Assembly (NCBI GenBank): GCA_963826145.1
Contig: CAWGVW010000001.1
Span: 620,001-684,000, forward strand
Length of the DNA stretch: 64,000 nucleotides
Reading direction: 5' to 3'
Source of the DNA: JBGPLJ01 sp963826145
GTDB lineage: Bacteria > Pseudomonadota > Gammaproteobacteria > Steroidobacterales > Steroidobacteraceae
The notes beneath the pieces were generated by a model, which was not told the DNA's origin, did no database searches, and was given only the letters and a program-made list of their open reading frames with translations. Within the stretch, counting starts at the first letter, position 1, and each line of letters opens with the position of its first letter. Below, one piece after another: positions 1-9,357 of this stretch. The translations under genes were made by a program, and so were the position numbers.

Positions 1-867
1 GACATCGCGCTCAATCTCCAGTATTCGAAGGGATTCCGCCTGGGCGGCATCAACGATCCGATCAACGTGCCGCTGTGCTCGCCGGATGACCTGCTGGTCT
101 TCGGCAGCCAGGGAACGTGGAAGGACGAAAAGAACGAGAACTATGAAATCGGCCTCAAGATGCGCTCGAACGACCGCCGCTACACCTTCAACGTTTCGGC
201 GTTCATCACGGACATCGACGACCTGCAGGCGACGACTACGGCCGGTACCTGCTCGTCGCGTATCGTGTTCAACGTACCGAAGGCCCGCAGCCAGGGCTGG
301 GAAATGGAGTTCTTCGGTCAGCCGACCGCCAACTGGGACTTCGGCATTTCGATGTCGGTTGTCGATGCAAAGCTCCTGACCTCAGTGACTTCGACCAATG
401 GAGCGGGTAACACGGTTGTTGTGGGCGGCCTTGCGGAAGGTTCGCAGCTGCCGACGGCATCGAAGCTCCAGGGTGTCGCGAGCATCGGCTATACGCTGCC
501 GCTCATGGATGGCACCAAGAGCCTCTACACGAACCTCATCTGGCAGCATAACGGCACGTCGTACTCGCAGTTCGAGAACGAAGTGGCGAACTTCGGCCAG
601 ATCGGCGGCGCTGGCGCGCGGCTGATCACGCTCGCGCCGACGGCGATCACGTCGTACAGCTTCGCTGCGCAGATCCCGGACCTCGACGTCGCGAACTTGA
701 GGTTCGGCCTCAAGGCCGACACCTGGGACGCGGCGCTCTACGCGAACAACCTGTTCGACGAGCGCCAGTCTCTCGCGCTTGACTACGAACGCGGCCGCAG
801 CGCTCGTGTCGGCAACATCATCAACCAGCCGCGTACGATCGGGGTGCTCTTCGGCATGAAGTTCTGA
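1..867 (+). CDS. TonB-dependent outer-membrane receptor, C-terminal part
   Basis: The reading frame is open from the first base, so the gene starts outside the window and only the last 288 codons are present. The segment has the alternating polar/hydrophobic pattern of an outer-membrane beta-barrel. The phrases YSKGFRLGG, NYEIGLKM, ANNLFDERQSLAL and the final RTIGVLFGMKF are typical of the last strands of TonB-dependent receptors, which end on an aromatic residue (here Phe) that is recognised by the Bam machinery. Family members import siderophores, glycans or other large substrates across the outer membrane using TonB energy. The substrate cannot be told because the plug domain is missing. 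A terminator hairpin follows about 25 bp after the stop. Confidence 0.85.
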   Translation, partial: DIALNLQYSKGFRLGGINDPINVPLCSPDDLLVFGSQGTWKDEKNENYEIGLKMRSNDRRYTFNVSAFITDIDDLQATTTAGTCSSRIVFNVPKARSQGWEMEFFGQPTANWDFGISMSVVDAKLLTSVTSTNGAGNTVVVGGLAEGSQLPTASKLQGVASIGYTLPLMDGTKSLYTNLIWQHNGTSYSQFENEVANFGQIGGAGARLITLAPTAITSYSFAAQIPDLDVANLRFGLKADTWDAALYANNLFDERQSLALDYERGRSARVGNIINQPRTIGVLFGMKF

Positions 868-891
868 TCGCGACGTTCATTGGTCGAAATA

Positions 892-930
892 AAAAGCCCC
901 GGCGGGTGCAAGCCTGCCGGGGCTTTGTTT
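892..930. terminator. Intrinsic terminator between convergent genes
   Basis: A GC-rich hairpin with arms at about 893-906 and 913-926 (13 of 14 pairs, six-base loop) is flanked by an A-run on the left and TTTGTTTT on the right. It lies between the receptor gene ending at 867 and the minus-strand gene ending at 952. The A-run and T-run suit termination in both directions. Confidence 0.8.
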
Positions 931-951
931 TGCGCGCTCTCTGCGGCCAGT

Positions 952-1668
952 TCAGGCGCCGGTGCGCGTGACCGAGGAGATGGGCGTGACCTTGTTCGCT
1001 TCGTCGGCGAAGAACCGGCGGACCATCATCGCCTGCTGCATGCGGCCTTTGCGGATGTAGACCTGGTAGAGCATGTCCTTCATCACTTCGAGGAGCATCC
1101 CCGCCTGGTACGCGTCTGGAAGCGGCATCGGCGCCGGCGACTCGCCGTCGCGGCTGAAAAGGATCGTCTTGATGTCGACGAAGGTGCCCGCGTCGACTTC
1201 CGCCATCTCGCGCACTTCATTCAGCTGGTCGTAGACCTGGAGCTTGCCGGCCTCGCCGAGATTCGCGAAAACGGCCTGCGCGACGCGCCGGCACATCGAC
1301 GCGAAAGCATTGAGGCAGCCAGCCGTATAGCAGCTGAGCGCTTCCTTGAAGAGCTCTTCGACTTCCTCGGGAAGGTAGGTGTAGGTGAATTTCTCGCGGG
1401 CGCGCTCGATCTCGACGAAGTGGCTCGAGAGCTCGATGCGGTTAGCCGCATACACCTTCGCGGTGTAGCGCAGGAAGATCGGTTCGTTGCAGGCATCGCA
1501 CCGGTAGACGACGCCGACGTGCTTCGGCTTGTTCGCCGCGAGCGCGGCGAACGACGGAACGGCGACGGCGGTGATGTGCGAGAGCACCTGGCAATGCGGA
1601 CAGGTGACCGCCAGATTATGTTCCTGGTCGTGGTTGAGCCGATTGTTGACGTCGATATGAACCGACAT
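952..1668 (-). CDS. DUF4145-type protein with N-terminal zinc ribbon
   Basis: A 238-aa protein of unknown function. Near the N-terminus two CxxC pairs (CPHC and CDAC, about 35 residues apart) form a likely zinc ribbon. The middle part, with EEVEELFKEALSCY, GCLNAFASMCRR and VAQAVF, matches the DUF4145 helical pattern seen in proteins near restriction or nucleic-acid genes and as stand-alone proteins. I chose the second ATG (1668) because AGGGG lies about eight bases before it but only two before the ATG at 1674. It is apparently monocistronic and convergent with the receptor gene. No defence genes are nearby, so no role is proposed. Confidence 0.7.
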   Translation of the reverse strand: MSVHIDVNNRLNHDQEHNLAVTCPHCQVLSHITAVAVPSFAALAANKPKHVGVVYRCDACNEPIFLRYTAKVYAANRIELSSHFVEIERAREKFTYTYLPEEVEELFKEALSCYTAGCLNAFASMCRRVAQAVFANLGEAGKLQVYDQLNEVREMAEVDAGTFVDIKTILFSRDGESPAPMPLPDAYQAGMLLEVMKDMLYQVYIRKGRMQQAMMVRRFFADEANKVTPISSVTRTGA

Positions 1669-1716
1669 TCGCATTTCCCCTAGGAAAGCGAGTGTAGCTG
1701 AAATTCCGTGCGTAGA

Positions 1717-3237
1717 TCAGCGCGAACGCTGCGCGGAATCCGCGACGGCGAATGCACCACGCTCAAGCTCGGCGGCGAGCGTTGCGATCGGCTGGTCGAG
1801 CCGGTGATCGCGCGGGTTGTAGGGCACATACCGACGCACCTTCGCGTGTATGTCCTCTAGCGGCGCGGACGTCTTGAGTGGGCGCGTCGCGTCGATGGCG
1901 TGGGCGGCGGCCAGGAGCTCGATCGCGAGAATGTAACCGCAGTTGTCACAGATGCGGCGCAGCTTGTGGCCGGCCCAGGGTGCCATCGAGACGTGATCCT
2001 CCTGGCCGGCCGATGTCGGGATGCTGTCAATCGACGCCGGATGCGCGAGCGTCTTGTTTTCCGACGCCAGCGCCGCCGCCGTCACGTGCGCGATCATGAA
2101 GCCCGATTCGACGCCCGGTTCACTTGTCAGGAACATGTTGAGATTGGGATTGACGCGTCGGTCAAGGAGATCGGTGCGCCGTTCCGACATGCTTGCGAGA
2201 TCCGTGAGCACGATGGCGAGGAGGTCGCTCACGAGCGCGAGCGGCGCCGCATGAAAATTCCCGCCCGACAGGATGTCGTCGCCGAAGATGAGCGGATTGT
2301 CGGAGACCCCGTTCAGTTCGCCGGCGACGATGCCGCGCGCGAACTCGACAGCGTCGAAGACTGTGCCGAAGACCTGCGGCATGCAGCGCACGGAGTAGGG
2401 ATCCTGCACACGGTCGCACTGCTCGTGGCTCTGCTTGATCTCGCTCTCGGTCAGGTAGCGGCGAAAGAGCGCCGCTACGTGCTGCTGGCCACGCTGGCCA
2501 CGCACTTCATGAATCCTGGCATCGAATGGCGCATGGCTGCCGGCGAGCGCTTCGACCGTAAGCGCCCCAACCGTGATCGCCGAGCGCAGCAAATTGTCGG
2601 CGAGCGCCAGTCCTTCCGCGGCGAGCACTGTGCTCAGCTGCGTGCCGTTCAGGAGCGCGAGGCCTTCCTTCGCTTCGAGCACCAATGCCTTCGCGCCCGC
2701 GGCATCGTTCACTTGATTTGCGTGGAGCCGGCGCTCGCCCTGGGTTGCCGAGCCTTCGCCGATGAGCGCCAGGGCAAGGTGTGCAAGCGGCGCGAGATCG
2801 CCCGAGGCACCGACTGAACCCCGGCCCGGAATGACCGGGAGCACGTCGGCCGCCAGCATCTGGAGGAGGGCGTCGACGACTACCGCCCGCACGCCCGAAT
2901 ACCCGGCGGCAAGATTGTTCGCCTTGAGCAGCATGAGCCGGCGCACGGTCGCCGGGGCGAGCGGCTCGCCGACGCCGCAGGCGTGGCTCCGGACGAGGTT
3001 CAGCTGCAGCTCCTTCACCTTTGGCGCCGGGATCTGGCGATTCGCAAAGGCCCCGAAGCCGGTGGTGATCCCATAGCTCACCCGACCGCTCGCAACCGCA
3101 GCTTCAACCGTGCGCCGAGTACCTTCCATGCGCTCGCGCGCGGCCTGCGCCACGCTCGCGCGCACTCCGGGCTCGCCAGCGCGATCGAGGTCCGCGAGCG
3201 ACAGGTCACGGCCGGTGAGGACGATGTCGGCAGTCAT
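1717..3237 (-). CDS. hutH: Histidine ammonia-lyase
   Basis: HutH removes ammonia from L-histidine to give trans-urocanate, the first step of histidine catabolism. The 506-aa product has the usual length. The Ala-Ser-Gly triad that cyclises to the MIO electrophile is in GSVGASGDLAPLAHL, and the downstream NGVSDNPL, QDPYSVRCMPQ and TSAGQEDHVSM blocks are conserved in the family. The frame stays open upstream, but the ATG at 3237 gives the standard N-terminus and overlaps the hutI stop as ATGA. hutI and hutH are therefore translationally coupled, with hutI transcribed first. Confidence 0.97.
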   Translation of the reverse strand: MTADIVLTGRDLSLADLDRAGEPGVRASVAQAARERMEGTRRTVEAAVASGRVSYGITTGFGAFANRQIPAPKVKELQLNLVRSHACGVGEPLAPATVRRLMLLKANNLAAGYSGVRAVVVDALLQMLAADVLPVIPGRGSVGASGDLAPLAHLALALIGEGSATQGERRLHANQVNDAAGAKALVLEAKEGLALLNGTQLSTVLAAEGLALADNLLRSAITVGALTVEALAGSHAPFDARIHEVRGQRGQQHVAALFRRYLTESEIKQSHEQCDRVQDPYSVRCMPQVFGTVFDAVEFARGIVAGELNGVSDNPLIFGDDILSGGNFHAAPLALVSDLLAIVLTDLASMSERRTDLLDRRVNPNLNMFLTSEPGVESGFMIAHVTAAALASENKTLAHPASIDSIPTSAGQEDHVSMAPWAGHKLRRICDNCGYILAIELLAAAHAIDATRPLKTSAPLEDIHAKVRRYVPYNPRDHRLDQPIATLAAELERGAFAVADSAQRSR

Positions 3238-4409
3238 AGGCGCTTGCCTTCCACGTAGACAGCGCTCGGTGCCAGCCCGCCGAGCTGATACGTCAGCATC
3301 GCGGGTTCCGGCAGATCCCACAAGGAGAAGTCGGCGCGCAGGCCGACCGCCAGGCGCCCCCGGTCGTCGAGTCCGAGCGCGCGGGCGGCGTGGTCGGTGA
3401 CGCCGAGCAGGACCTCATCGCTCGTCAGTCCGAAAAGGGTGGCCGCCAGGTGCATGACGGTAAGGAGGCTCGCAATGGGCGACGTACCTGGGTTCAGATC
3501 CGTGGCGACCGCCATCGGCACACGGGCTTTGCGCAAAGCCGCGATCGGCGGCAGCTGTGTTTCATTGAGAAAGTAGAACGCACCTGGTAAGAGCACGGCC
3601 GTGGTGCCGTGGCGCGCGAGCGCCTCGACACCTTCAGGATTGAGGTATTCCAAGTGACTTACCGATCGCGCTCCAAGCCGCGCGGCGAGTTCGCTCGCGC
3701 CCATGTCCGAGAGCTGCTCGCAATGGGCGTGGACGACAAATCCCAGCCGCCTGGCTGCGTCAAACACGCGTTCGGCGTCCTTGAGATCGAAGGCGATGTG
3801 TTCGATGTACGCGTCGACGCCGCGTGCCAAGCCGCGGGCGTGCACGGCCGGCAATAGCGTTTCGACGATGAAGTCGACATAGGCGGCGCGCGTCGTCTCG
3901 GGCGGCACGGCGTGAGCGCCGAGGCAGGTTCCGATCAGATCGATGCCGACTTCCCGCCTGAGGCGCGCGACGGCTTCCAGCATCTTGATCTCGCTGTCGA
4001 GATCGAGGCCGTAGCCGCTCTTGACCTCGACAGTCGTCACACCTTCGCGCGCGAGAGACTGCAAGCGCGGTCGCGAGGCAATGCACAGCTCCTCGAGCGT
4101 CGCTCCCCGCACGGCGCGAACCGTCGAGAGAATCCCGCCGCCCGCCGCGGCGATATCCGCGTAGCTCGCGCCCGCGCGTCGCCGCTCCCGCTCCTGGATA
4201 CGGTCGCCGGTGTAGACCGCGTGCGTGTGGCAATCGATCAATCCGGGCAGCACGAGGCGATCGCCGGCGTCGACCCGCTGACGCGCCGGCCCCTGCACGT
4301 CGAATCCGGCGATGCGACCGTCCAATACCGCGAGGGACCGGCCGGGCGCGCGGCCGGCGCTGCCAGCCATCGGGTACAATCGCGCATTGTCGATAACGAG
4401 ATCGAACAT
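3234..4409 (-). CDS. hutI: Imidazolonepropionase
   Basis: HutI opens the ring of 4-imidazolone-5-propionate to give N-formimino-L-glutamate. The 391-aa protein is an amidohydrolase-fold metalloenzyme. Metal ligands are visible in DCHTHAVYTGDR, in HAHCEQLSD and in TDLNPGTSPI. The segment VEVKSGYGLD is typical of the family. It is the first gene of the minus-strand hutI-hutH pair. Only 50 bp separate its start from hutF on the plus strand, so the two transcription units probably share a compact regulatory region. No hutC repressor or urocanase gene is present in the window. Confidence 0.96.
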   Translation of the reverse strand: MFDLVIDNARLYPMAGSAGRAPGRSLAVLDGRIAGFDVQGPARQRVDAGDRLVLPGLIDCHTHAVYTGDRIQERERRRAGASYADIAAAGGGILSTVRAVRGATLEELCIASRPRLQSLAREGVTTVEVKSGYGLDLDSEIKMLEAVARLRREVGIDLIGTCLGAHAVPPETTRAAYVDFIVETLLPAVHARGLARGVDAYIEHIAFDLKDAERVFDAARRLGFVVHAHCEQLSDMGASELAARLGARSVSHLEYLNPEGVEALARHGTTAVLLPGAFYFLNETQLPPIAALRKARVPMAVATDLNPGTSPIASLLTVMHLAATLFGLTSDEVLLGVTDHAARALGLDDRGRLAVGLRADFSLWDLPEPAMLTYQLGGLAPSAVYVEGKRL

Positions 4410-4459
4410 CAGCTTTCGGGCGCCGGCGAACCCATCGAAGCGTTCATGGGTGACAGCGT

Positions 4460-5782
4460 ATGACGTCGAGCCTCTCTTTTGAATACGTCCTGACGGCGGA
4501 AGGGCTCGAACACGGGCGGCGCCTTGACCTCGATCAGGCGGGCGTTGTCACGGCAATCGAACCTGCCGGAGCACCATACGACGGCGTATTCGCCGTGCCG
4601 GGCATGCCGAATGCGCACAGCCATGCCTTCCAGCGGGCTCTCGTCGGCGTCCGCGATGCCGGCGACGCGGCGTCTTTCTGGACCTGGCGCGACACAATGT
4701 ATGCAATCGCCGCCCGGATTTCGCCTGAACAGCTCGAGGTCGTCGCTGGCCAGGCATTTCGGGAAATGCTGGCGGGCGGCTACACGAGCGTCGCCGAATT
4801 TCACTACCTCCATCATCTTCCGGACGGCCACAAGGGCGTCGAGATGGCGCAGGCAATTATTGCCGCGGCGCGCACGGCTGGGATTCGCCTCACCTTGCTT
4901 CCGGTGCTGTATCAGCGTGGCGGCTTCGAGCGTCCAGCGCTCAAGGAACAGCGGCGCTTCATCCACGAATCGGTGCCCGAGTACCTGGAATTCGTCCACG
5001 CGTTGCGTGAACGGTGCCACCTGGGACTCGCGCCCCATTCGCTGCGCGCGGTCCCGTTTGAATCCCTGCGGGCTCTCTCTGGTGCACTGTCGCGATGGGA
5101 CGGTACCAAGCCCCCGGTGCACATCCATATCAGCGAGCAGCGTCGCGAGGTGGAGGAGTGCAAGCAGCTCCACGGACGCTCGCCGATCGAGGCGCTCAAT
5201 GAAGAAGTCGGCCTCGGTCCCGAGTGGCAGCTCGTGCATGCAACGCACGCGAGCGCGCACGAACTCGCGCTCGTGCGCGCGAGTGGAGCGAACGTCATCC
5301 TCTGCCCCCTGACCGAAGCACAGCTCGGCGACGGATTCTTCCCGGCCGCGGAATATTTTCTGGCGGGAGGACGATTCGCCATCGGTTCGGACAGCAATGC
5401 CCGCATTGATGCGATCGAGGAACTGCGGCTCGCCGAATACGGCCAGCGCTTGCGCCTCGAGCGGCGCGTGCGCCTCGGCGGTCCGGCGCCCGCAATGTCC
5501 GCATGGGCGCAGGCGGCACGCTGCGGCGGACGCGCGCTTGGACAGCGAGTTGGCACGATCGCGGCGGGCTCGTTTGCGGATCTCGTGGTTCTCGATCACG
5601 AAGCGCCGGTGTTCGGTGGACTTGCGCCCGAGTGCTGGCTCGACGCCTGGCTCATCGGAGGCAGCGCGGCCGACATCTCTCATGCGTACGTCGGCGGCGA
5701 GCGGCATGAGCGCGCCGCATCGCCTGCTCGCGGCGCCGCCTCGTCTCGATTTGCCCGCGTGATGCGGGAACTTCTCGCCTGA
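4460..5782 (+). CDS. hutF: Formimidoylglutamate deiminase
   Basis: HutF converts N-formimino-L-glutamate to N-formyl-L-glutamate plus ammonia. This is the branch of histidine degradation that ends in formate and glutamate instead of formamide. The 440-aa amidohydrolase has metal-binding motifs MPNAHSHAFQRAL, HIHISEQRREVEEC and GSDSNARIDAIEELR. The substrate type is recognised from the HutF-like order of these motifs and from the hutG gene six bases downstream. It starts at ATG 4460, 50 bp from the divergent hutI gene. Confidence 0.94.
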   Translation: MTSSLSFEYVLTAEGLEHGRRLDLDQAGVVTAIEPAGAPYDGVFAVPGMPNAHSHAFQRALVGVRDAGDAASFWTWRDTMYAIAARISPEQLEVVAGQAFREMLAGGYTSVAEFHYLHHLPDGHKGVEMAQAIIAAARTAGIRLTLLPVLYQRGGFERPALKEQRRFIHESVPEYLEFVHALRERCHLGLAPHSLRAVPFESLRALSGALSRWDGTKPPVHIHISEQRREVEECKQLHGRSPIEALNEEVGLGPEWQLVHATHASAHELALVRASGANVILCPLTEAQLGDGFFPAAEYFLAGGRFAIGSDSNARIDAIEELRLAEYGQRLRLERRVRLGGPAPAMSAWAQAARCGGRALGQRVGTIAAGSFADLVVLDHEAPVFGGLAPECWLDAWLIGGSAADISHAYVGGERHERAASPARGAASSRFARVMRELLA

Positions 5783-5788
5783 ACCGCC

Positions 5789-6616
5789 ATGAGCGCCGAA
5801 TCGCAGCCGTTCGTCTACCGTCCCGCGACTGCCGAGGAGCTGCCCGTGCTCGTCAGCATTCCGCACACGGGCCTCACGATCCCGCCTGCGATCGGCCGTG
5901 ATCTCGCTTCCGACGAAATGCGGTCGGGCGCGATGGCCGACTGGTATCTCGACGCGCTGTACGCATTTCTCCCCGAACTCGGCATCGACGTCATCCACGC
6001 CGTGTACCACCGCTTCGTCATCGATCTCAATCGACCGCCGGAGCAGAAGCCGCTGTACCCAGGTCGTTTCGAAACATCGCTGGTGCCGCTCGAGACGTTT
6101 CAGGGCGAACGGGTGTACGCGAACCCGCCACCCGCGGACGAAATCACCCGGCGAGTGAAGCTCTATCACGCGCCGTATCACGCTGCGATCCGGCGCCGAC
6201 TCGATGAGAAGATCGTGCGGTTCGGCCACTGCTACCTCATCGACGCGCACAGCGTCGAATCCCGCGCCAATCGCCTGCACGGCGCGCTCGTCGAGGACGT
6301 ATTCCTCGGCGATCGGGATGGCACGACCTGCGATCCCTGGTTCACTGATCTCGTCGAGGGCGCGTTCGTGCTCAGGCACCTCAAGGTGAGCCGCAACGCG
6401 CCCTACAAAGGCGGCTACATCACCGCTCACTATGGCGGGAGCGACGTCGTGCAGACGCTGCAGATCGAGATGTGCCAGCGGCTCTACATGACCGAAGGCG
6501 AGCCCGCCGCGGCGATCGGAAGTCCCGCGTTCCTCAAGATGCAGCGGCTCCTGAAGGAAGTCTTCGGCGATATAGCCGATGCCGTGATCGCGGGTCAGTG
6601 CGTGAGGCGCTTGTAG
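5789..6616 (+). CDS. hutG: N-formylglutamate deformylase
   Basis: HutG (N-formylglutamate amidohydrolase) hydrolyses N-formyl-L-glutamate to glutamate and formate, the last step of the HutF route. The 275-aa product carries the family N-terminus VSIPHTGLTIP, the ADWYLDALY block and LIDAHSVES in the middle. It follows hutF by six bases, so the two are an operon. The last 22 bases overlap the 3' end of ettA, which is transcribed toward it. Confidence 0.94.
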   Translation: MSAESQPFVYRPATAEELPVLVSIPHTGLTIPPAIGRDLASDEMRSGAMADWYLDALYAFLPELGIDVIHAVYHRFVIDLNRPPEQKPLYPGRFETSLVPLETFQGERVYANPPPADEITRRVKLYHAPYHAAIRRRLDEKIVRFGHCYLIDAHSVESRANRLHGALVEDVFLGDRDGTTCDPWFTDLVEGAFVLRHLKVSRNAPYKGGYITAHYGGSDVVQTLQIEMCQRLYMTEGEPAAAIGSPAFLKMQRLLKEVFGDIADAVIAGQCVRRL

Positions 6617-8268
6617 CGGATGCGATGCGGCTGCGCGGCGTCGTCGCCCTTGCGGCGCTTCAGGTCCTCGGCGTACTCGGCATAGTTGCCCTCGAACCAC
6701 ACCACCTCGGAATCGCCCTCGAAGGCGAGGATGTGGGTCGCGATTCGATCGAGGAACCAGCGATCGTGTGAGATCACCACGGCGCAGCCCGGGAAACTCA
6801 AAAGCGCCTCTTCGAGCGCGCGCAGCGTTTCGATGTCGAGGTCGTTCGTCGGCTCGTCAAGCAGCAGGACGTTGCCGCCGGCACGCAGCACTTTGGCGAG
6901 ATGCACCCGGTTGCGTTCGCCGCCCGACAGCTCGCCGATGAACTGCTGCTGCTGGGCGCCCTTGAAATTGAAGCGGCCGACGTAGCCGCGCGAAGGCGTT
7001 TCGTAGTTGCCGACCTTGATGATGTCCTGGCCGCCGGAGATCTCCGCCCAGACGGTCTTCTTGTCGTCGAGCGATTGACGCGATTGATCGACGTAGGCGA
7101 GCTGCACCGACGGGCCGACGCGGATTTCGCCGGCATCAGGCTTTTCAACGCCCGTCAGCATGCGAAAGAGCGTCGTCTTGCCGGCACCGTTCGGGCCGAT
7201 GATGCCGACGATGCCGCCCGCGGGTAGATTGAAATTGAGCCCGTCGATGAGGAGACGGTCTCCATAGCCCTTCGAGAGATTCTTCACCTCGATCACGTGC
7301 TCGCCGAGCCGCGGGCCCGGCGGAATGTAGATTTCGTTCGTTTCATTGCGCCTCTGGAATTCCGTCGAAGCGAGCTCCTCGTAGCGCGCGACACGGGCCT
7401 TGCTCTTCGCCTGGCGCGCCTTCGGATTCGCGCGCACCCATTCGAGCTCGCGCTTGAGGGTCTTCTGCAGCGCCTCCTGCTGCCGCTCCTCCTGCTCGAG
7501 GCGCGTGCTCTTCTGGTCGAGCCAGGAGGAATAATTGCCGTGCCAGGGAATGCCGTGGCCGCGATCAAGTTCGAGGATCCACTCCGCGACGTTGTCGAGG
7601 AAGTAGCGGTCGTGCGTCACCGCGATCACCGTGCTCGGGTACTGCTCGAGGAAGTGCTCGAGCCATGCGACGGATTCCGCGTCGAGGTGGTTGGTCGGCT
7701 CGTCAAGCAGCAGCATGTCCGGCTGCGAGAGGAGTAGACGGCAGAGCGCCACGCGGCGCTTCTCGCCGCCCGAGAGCTTCGCGATCTCCGCTTCCCACGG
7801 CGGCAGGCGGAGCGCGTCGGCAGCGATCTCGAGCTTGCGTTCGAGCTCCCAGCCGTTGACCGTCTCGATCTTTCCCTGCAGGTCCGCCTGTTCGTCGAGG
7901 AGCTTCGTCATTTCATCGTCCGACATGGGCTCCGCCATGCGATCGCTCACCGCGTTGAAGCGGTCGAGGAGCGCTTGGGTCTCGGCGACCGCCTCGACGA
8001 CGATGCTGCGAACGTTCTTCGTGGGATCGAGCTCAGGCTCCTGCGGCAGGAAGCCGACCTTGATGCCGGGCTGCGGGCGCGCTTCGCCCTCGATGTCCTT
8101 GTCGATGCCCGCCATGATCCTGAGGAGCGAGGACTTGCCCGAGCCGTTCAAGCCGAGTACGCCGATCTTGGCGCCGGGAAAGAAGCTTAAGGAAATGTCG
8201 CGCAGGATGATGCGCTTCGGTGGGACAACCTTGCCCACCCGATTCATCGTGTAAATGAACTGGGCCAT
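6595..8268 (-). CDS. ettA: Energy-dependent translational throttle protein EttA (ABC-F)
   Basis: EttA is a soluble ABC-F ATPase that binds the ribosomal E site and gates entry into elongation according to the ATP/ADP ratio. The protein is 557 aa (E. coli 555). It has two ABC domains without membrane segments: Walker A GLNGSGKS and GPNGAGKT, signatures LSGGEKRRV and LSGGERNRV, and Walker B motifs ending DEPTNHLD and DEPTNDLD. The charged linker between the domains has the EttA-type QAKSKARVARYEEL stretch. I chose the ATG giving MAQFIYTMNRVGKVVPP, the near-invariant EttA N-terminus. The frame extends 33 codons further upstream without support. Confidence 0.96.
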   Translation of the reverse strand: MAQFIYTMNRVGKVVPPKRIILRDISLSFFPGAKIGVLGLNGSGKSSLLRIMAGIDKDIEGEARPQPGIKVGFLPQEPELDPTKNVRSIVVEAVAETQALLDRFNAVSDRMAEPMSDDEMTKLLDEQADLQGKIETVNGWELERKLEIAADALRLPPWEAEIAKLSGGEKRRVALCRLLLSQPDMLLLDEPTNHLDAESVAWLEHFLEQYPSTVIAVTHDRYFLDNVAEWILELDRGHGIPWHGNYSSWLDQKSTRLEQEERQQEALQKTLKRELEWVRANPKARQAKSKARVARYEELASTEFQRRNETNEIYIPPGPRLGEHVIEVKNLSKGYGDRLLIDGLNFNLPAGGIVGIIGPNGAGKTTLFRMLTGVEKPDAGEIRVGPSVQLAYVDQSRQSLDDKKTVWAEISGGQDIIKVGNYETPSRGYVGRFNFKGAQQQQFIGELSGGERNRVHLAKVLRAGGNVLLLDEPTNDLDIETLRALEEALLSFPGCAVVISHDRWFLDRIATHILAFEGDSEVVWFEGNYAEYAEDLKRRKGDDAAQPHRIRYKRLTH

Positions 8269-8393
8269 AGCTTTTAGTGCGTCGCCGGGTCGATCGAAGG
8301 GGCGCGCATTATCCCGAAGGCCATGGTCCACGGCTATAGCCCGCTGCCATGGCCGCAAAGGGCCCACGAATACCCTGTGCTACGCTCGCCGGC

Positions 8394-9344
8394 ATGACTT
8401 CGAAGGTCGGCCTGGTGGTGGGGGAGAAGATCGCCCGCTACGGATTTGGCGAGGGGCATCCGTTCGGACCCGATCGGCACGACGTGTTCCTGCGCGAAGT
8501 GCGGCTGGAGGGCCTCGACTCTTCGCTTCTGTGGCTGGACCCGAGAACTGCGACCCGCGACGAACTCGAGCTCTTCCACAATCCACGTTACGTCGATCTC
8601 GTCGTCGAGCGATCCGCGACGGGGCAGGGCTATCTCGACGCCGGCGACACGCCGGCGTTTCGCGGCGTATTCGAGGCCGCAAGCAACGTGGTCGGTGCAA
8701 CGCTGACTGCCGTCGAGGCGATCATGCGGGGCGACTGCCGCCGCGCGTTCGTTCCCATCGCGGGCCTGCATCACGCATCCCGCAGTCACGCGGCCGGCTT
8801 TTGCGTCTTCAATGACTGCGGCATCGCGGCCGAAGCGCTGCGCCGCCAGCACGGCTTGCGGCGCATCGGTTACGTCGATATCGACGCCCATCACGGGGAT
8901 GGCGTTTTCTACGGCTTCGAAGACGATCCAGACATCGGCTTCGCCGATATTCACGAGGATGGACGCTACCTCTATCCGGGCACGGGCGCTGCTGAGGAGA
9001 CGGGGACCGGACGGGCGGTTGGGACAAAACTGAATTTGCCGCTTCCGCCTGGAGCGACCGATGCGGATTTCCTCATCGCCTGGGAGCGCATCGAGACGTA
9101 TCTGCGCGGGCAGCGTCCCGAATTCATCCTCTTTCAATGCGGCGCGGACAGCCTCGAGGGCGACCCTATCACGCACCTCTGCTTCACCGAGGAGGCGCAT
9201 GCCCATGCCGCCGCACGCCTCTGCGCGCTGGCCGACGAGTTCGGCCACGGGCGCGTCCTCGGCATGGGCGGCGGCGGCTACAACCGGCGCAATCTGGCCC
9301 GCGCCTGGACCCGGGTGGTGAAGTCGTTCGTCGAAAGCGCCTGA
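8394..9344 (+). CDS. Histone deacetylase family amidohydrolase
   Basis: A 316-aa zinc-dependent amidohydrolase of the arginase/deacetylase fold. Bacterial members deacetylate acetylpolyamines, acetoin-pathway proteins or other acetyl-lysine substrates. Motifs in order: LHHASRSHAAGFCVFND (paired active-site histidines), YVDIDAHHGDGVFY (zinc ligands), FQCGADSLEGDP (third zinc ligand) and GMGGGGYNRRN with the catalytic tyrosine. All catalytic residues appear present. I used the ATG at 8394; the frame opens earlier at 8349 over the ettA promoter side. Substrate cannot be inferred, since neighbours are unrelated. Confidence 0.88.
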   Translation: MTSKVGLVVGEKIARYGFGEGHPFGPDRHDVFLREVRLEGLDSSLLWLDPRTATRDELELFHNPRYVDLVVERSATGQGYLDAGDTPAFRGVFEAASNVVGATLTAVEAIMRGDCRRAFVPIAGLHHASRSHAAGFCVFNDCGIAAEALRRQHGLRRIGYVDIDAHHGDGVFYGFEDDPDIGFADIHEDGRYLYPGTGAAEETGTGRAVGTKLNLPLPPGATDADFLIAWERIETYLRGQRPEFILFQCGADSLEGDPITHLCFTEEAHAHAAARLCALADEFGHGRVLGMGGGGYNRRNLARAWTRVVKSFVESA

Positions 9345-9357
9345 CTCGCATCGTACA

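Noticed and set aside
4409..6700. A 763-codon open frame antisense to hutF and hutG.
   Set aside because: High-GC antisense shadow: composition is Arg/Asp/His-rich, there is no recognisable domain, and the sense genes are certain. The same applies to long antisense frames over 46217-48580, 37866-39767, 10166-11548 and 880-1683.
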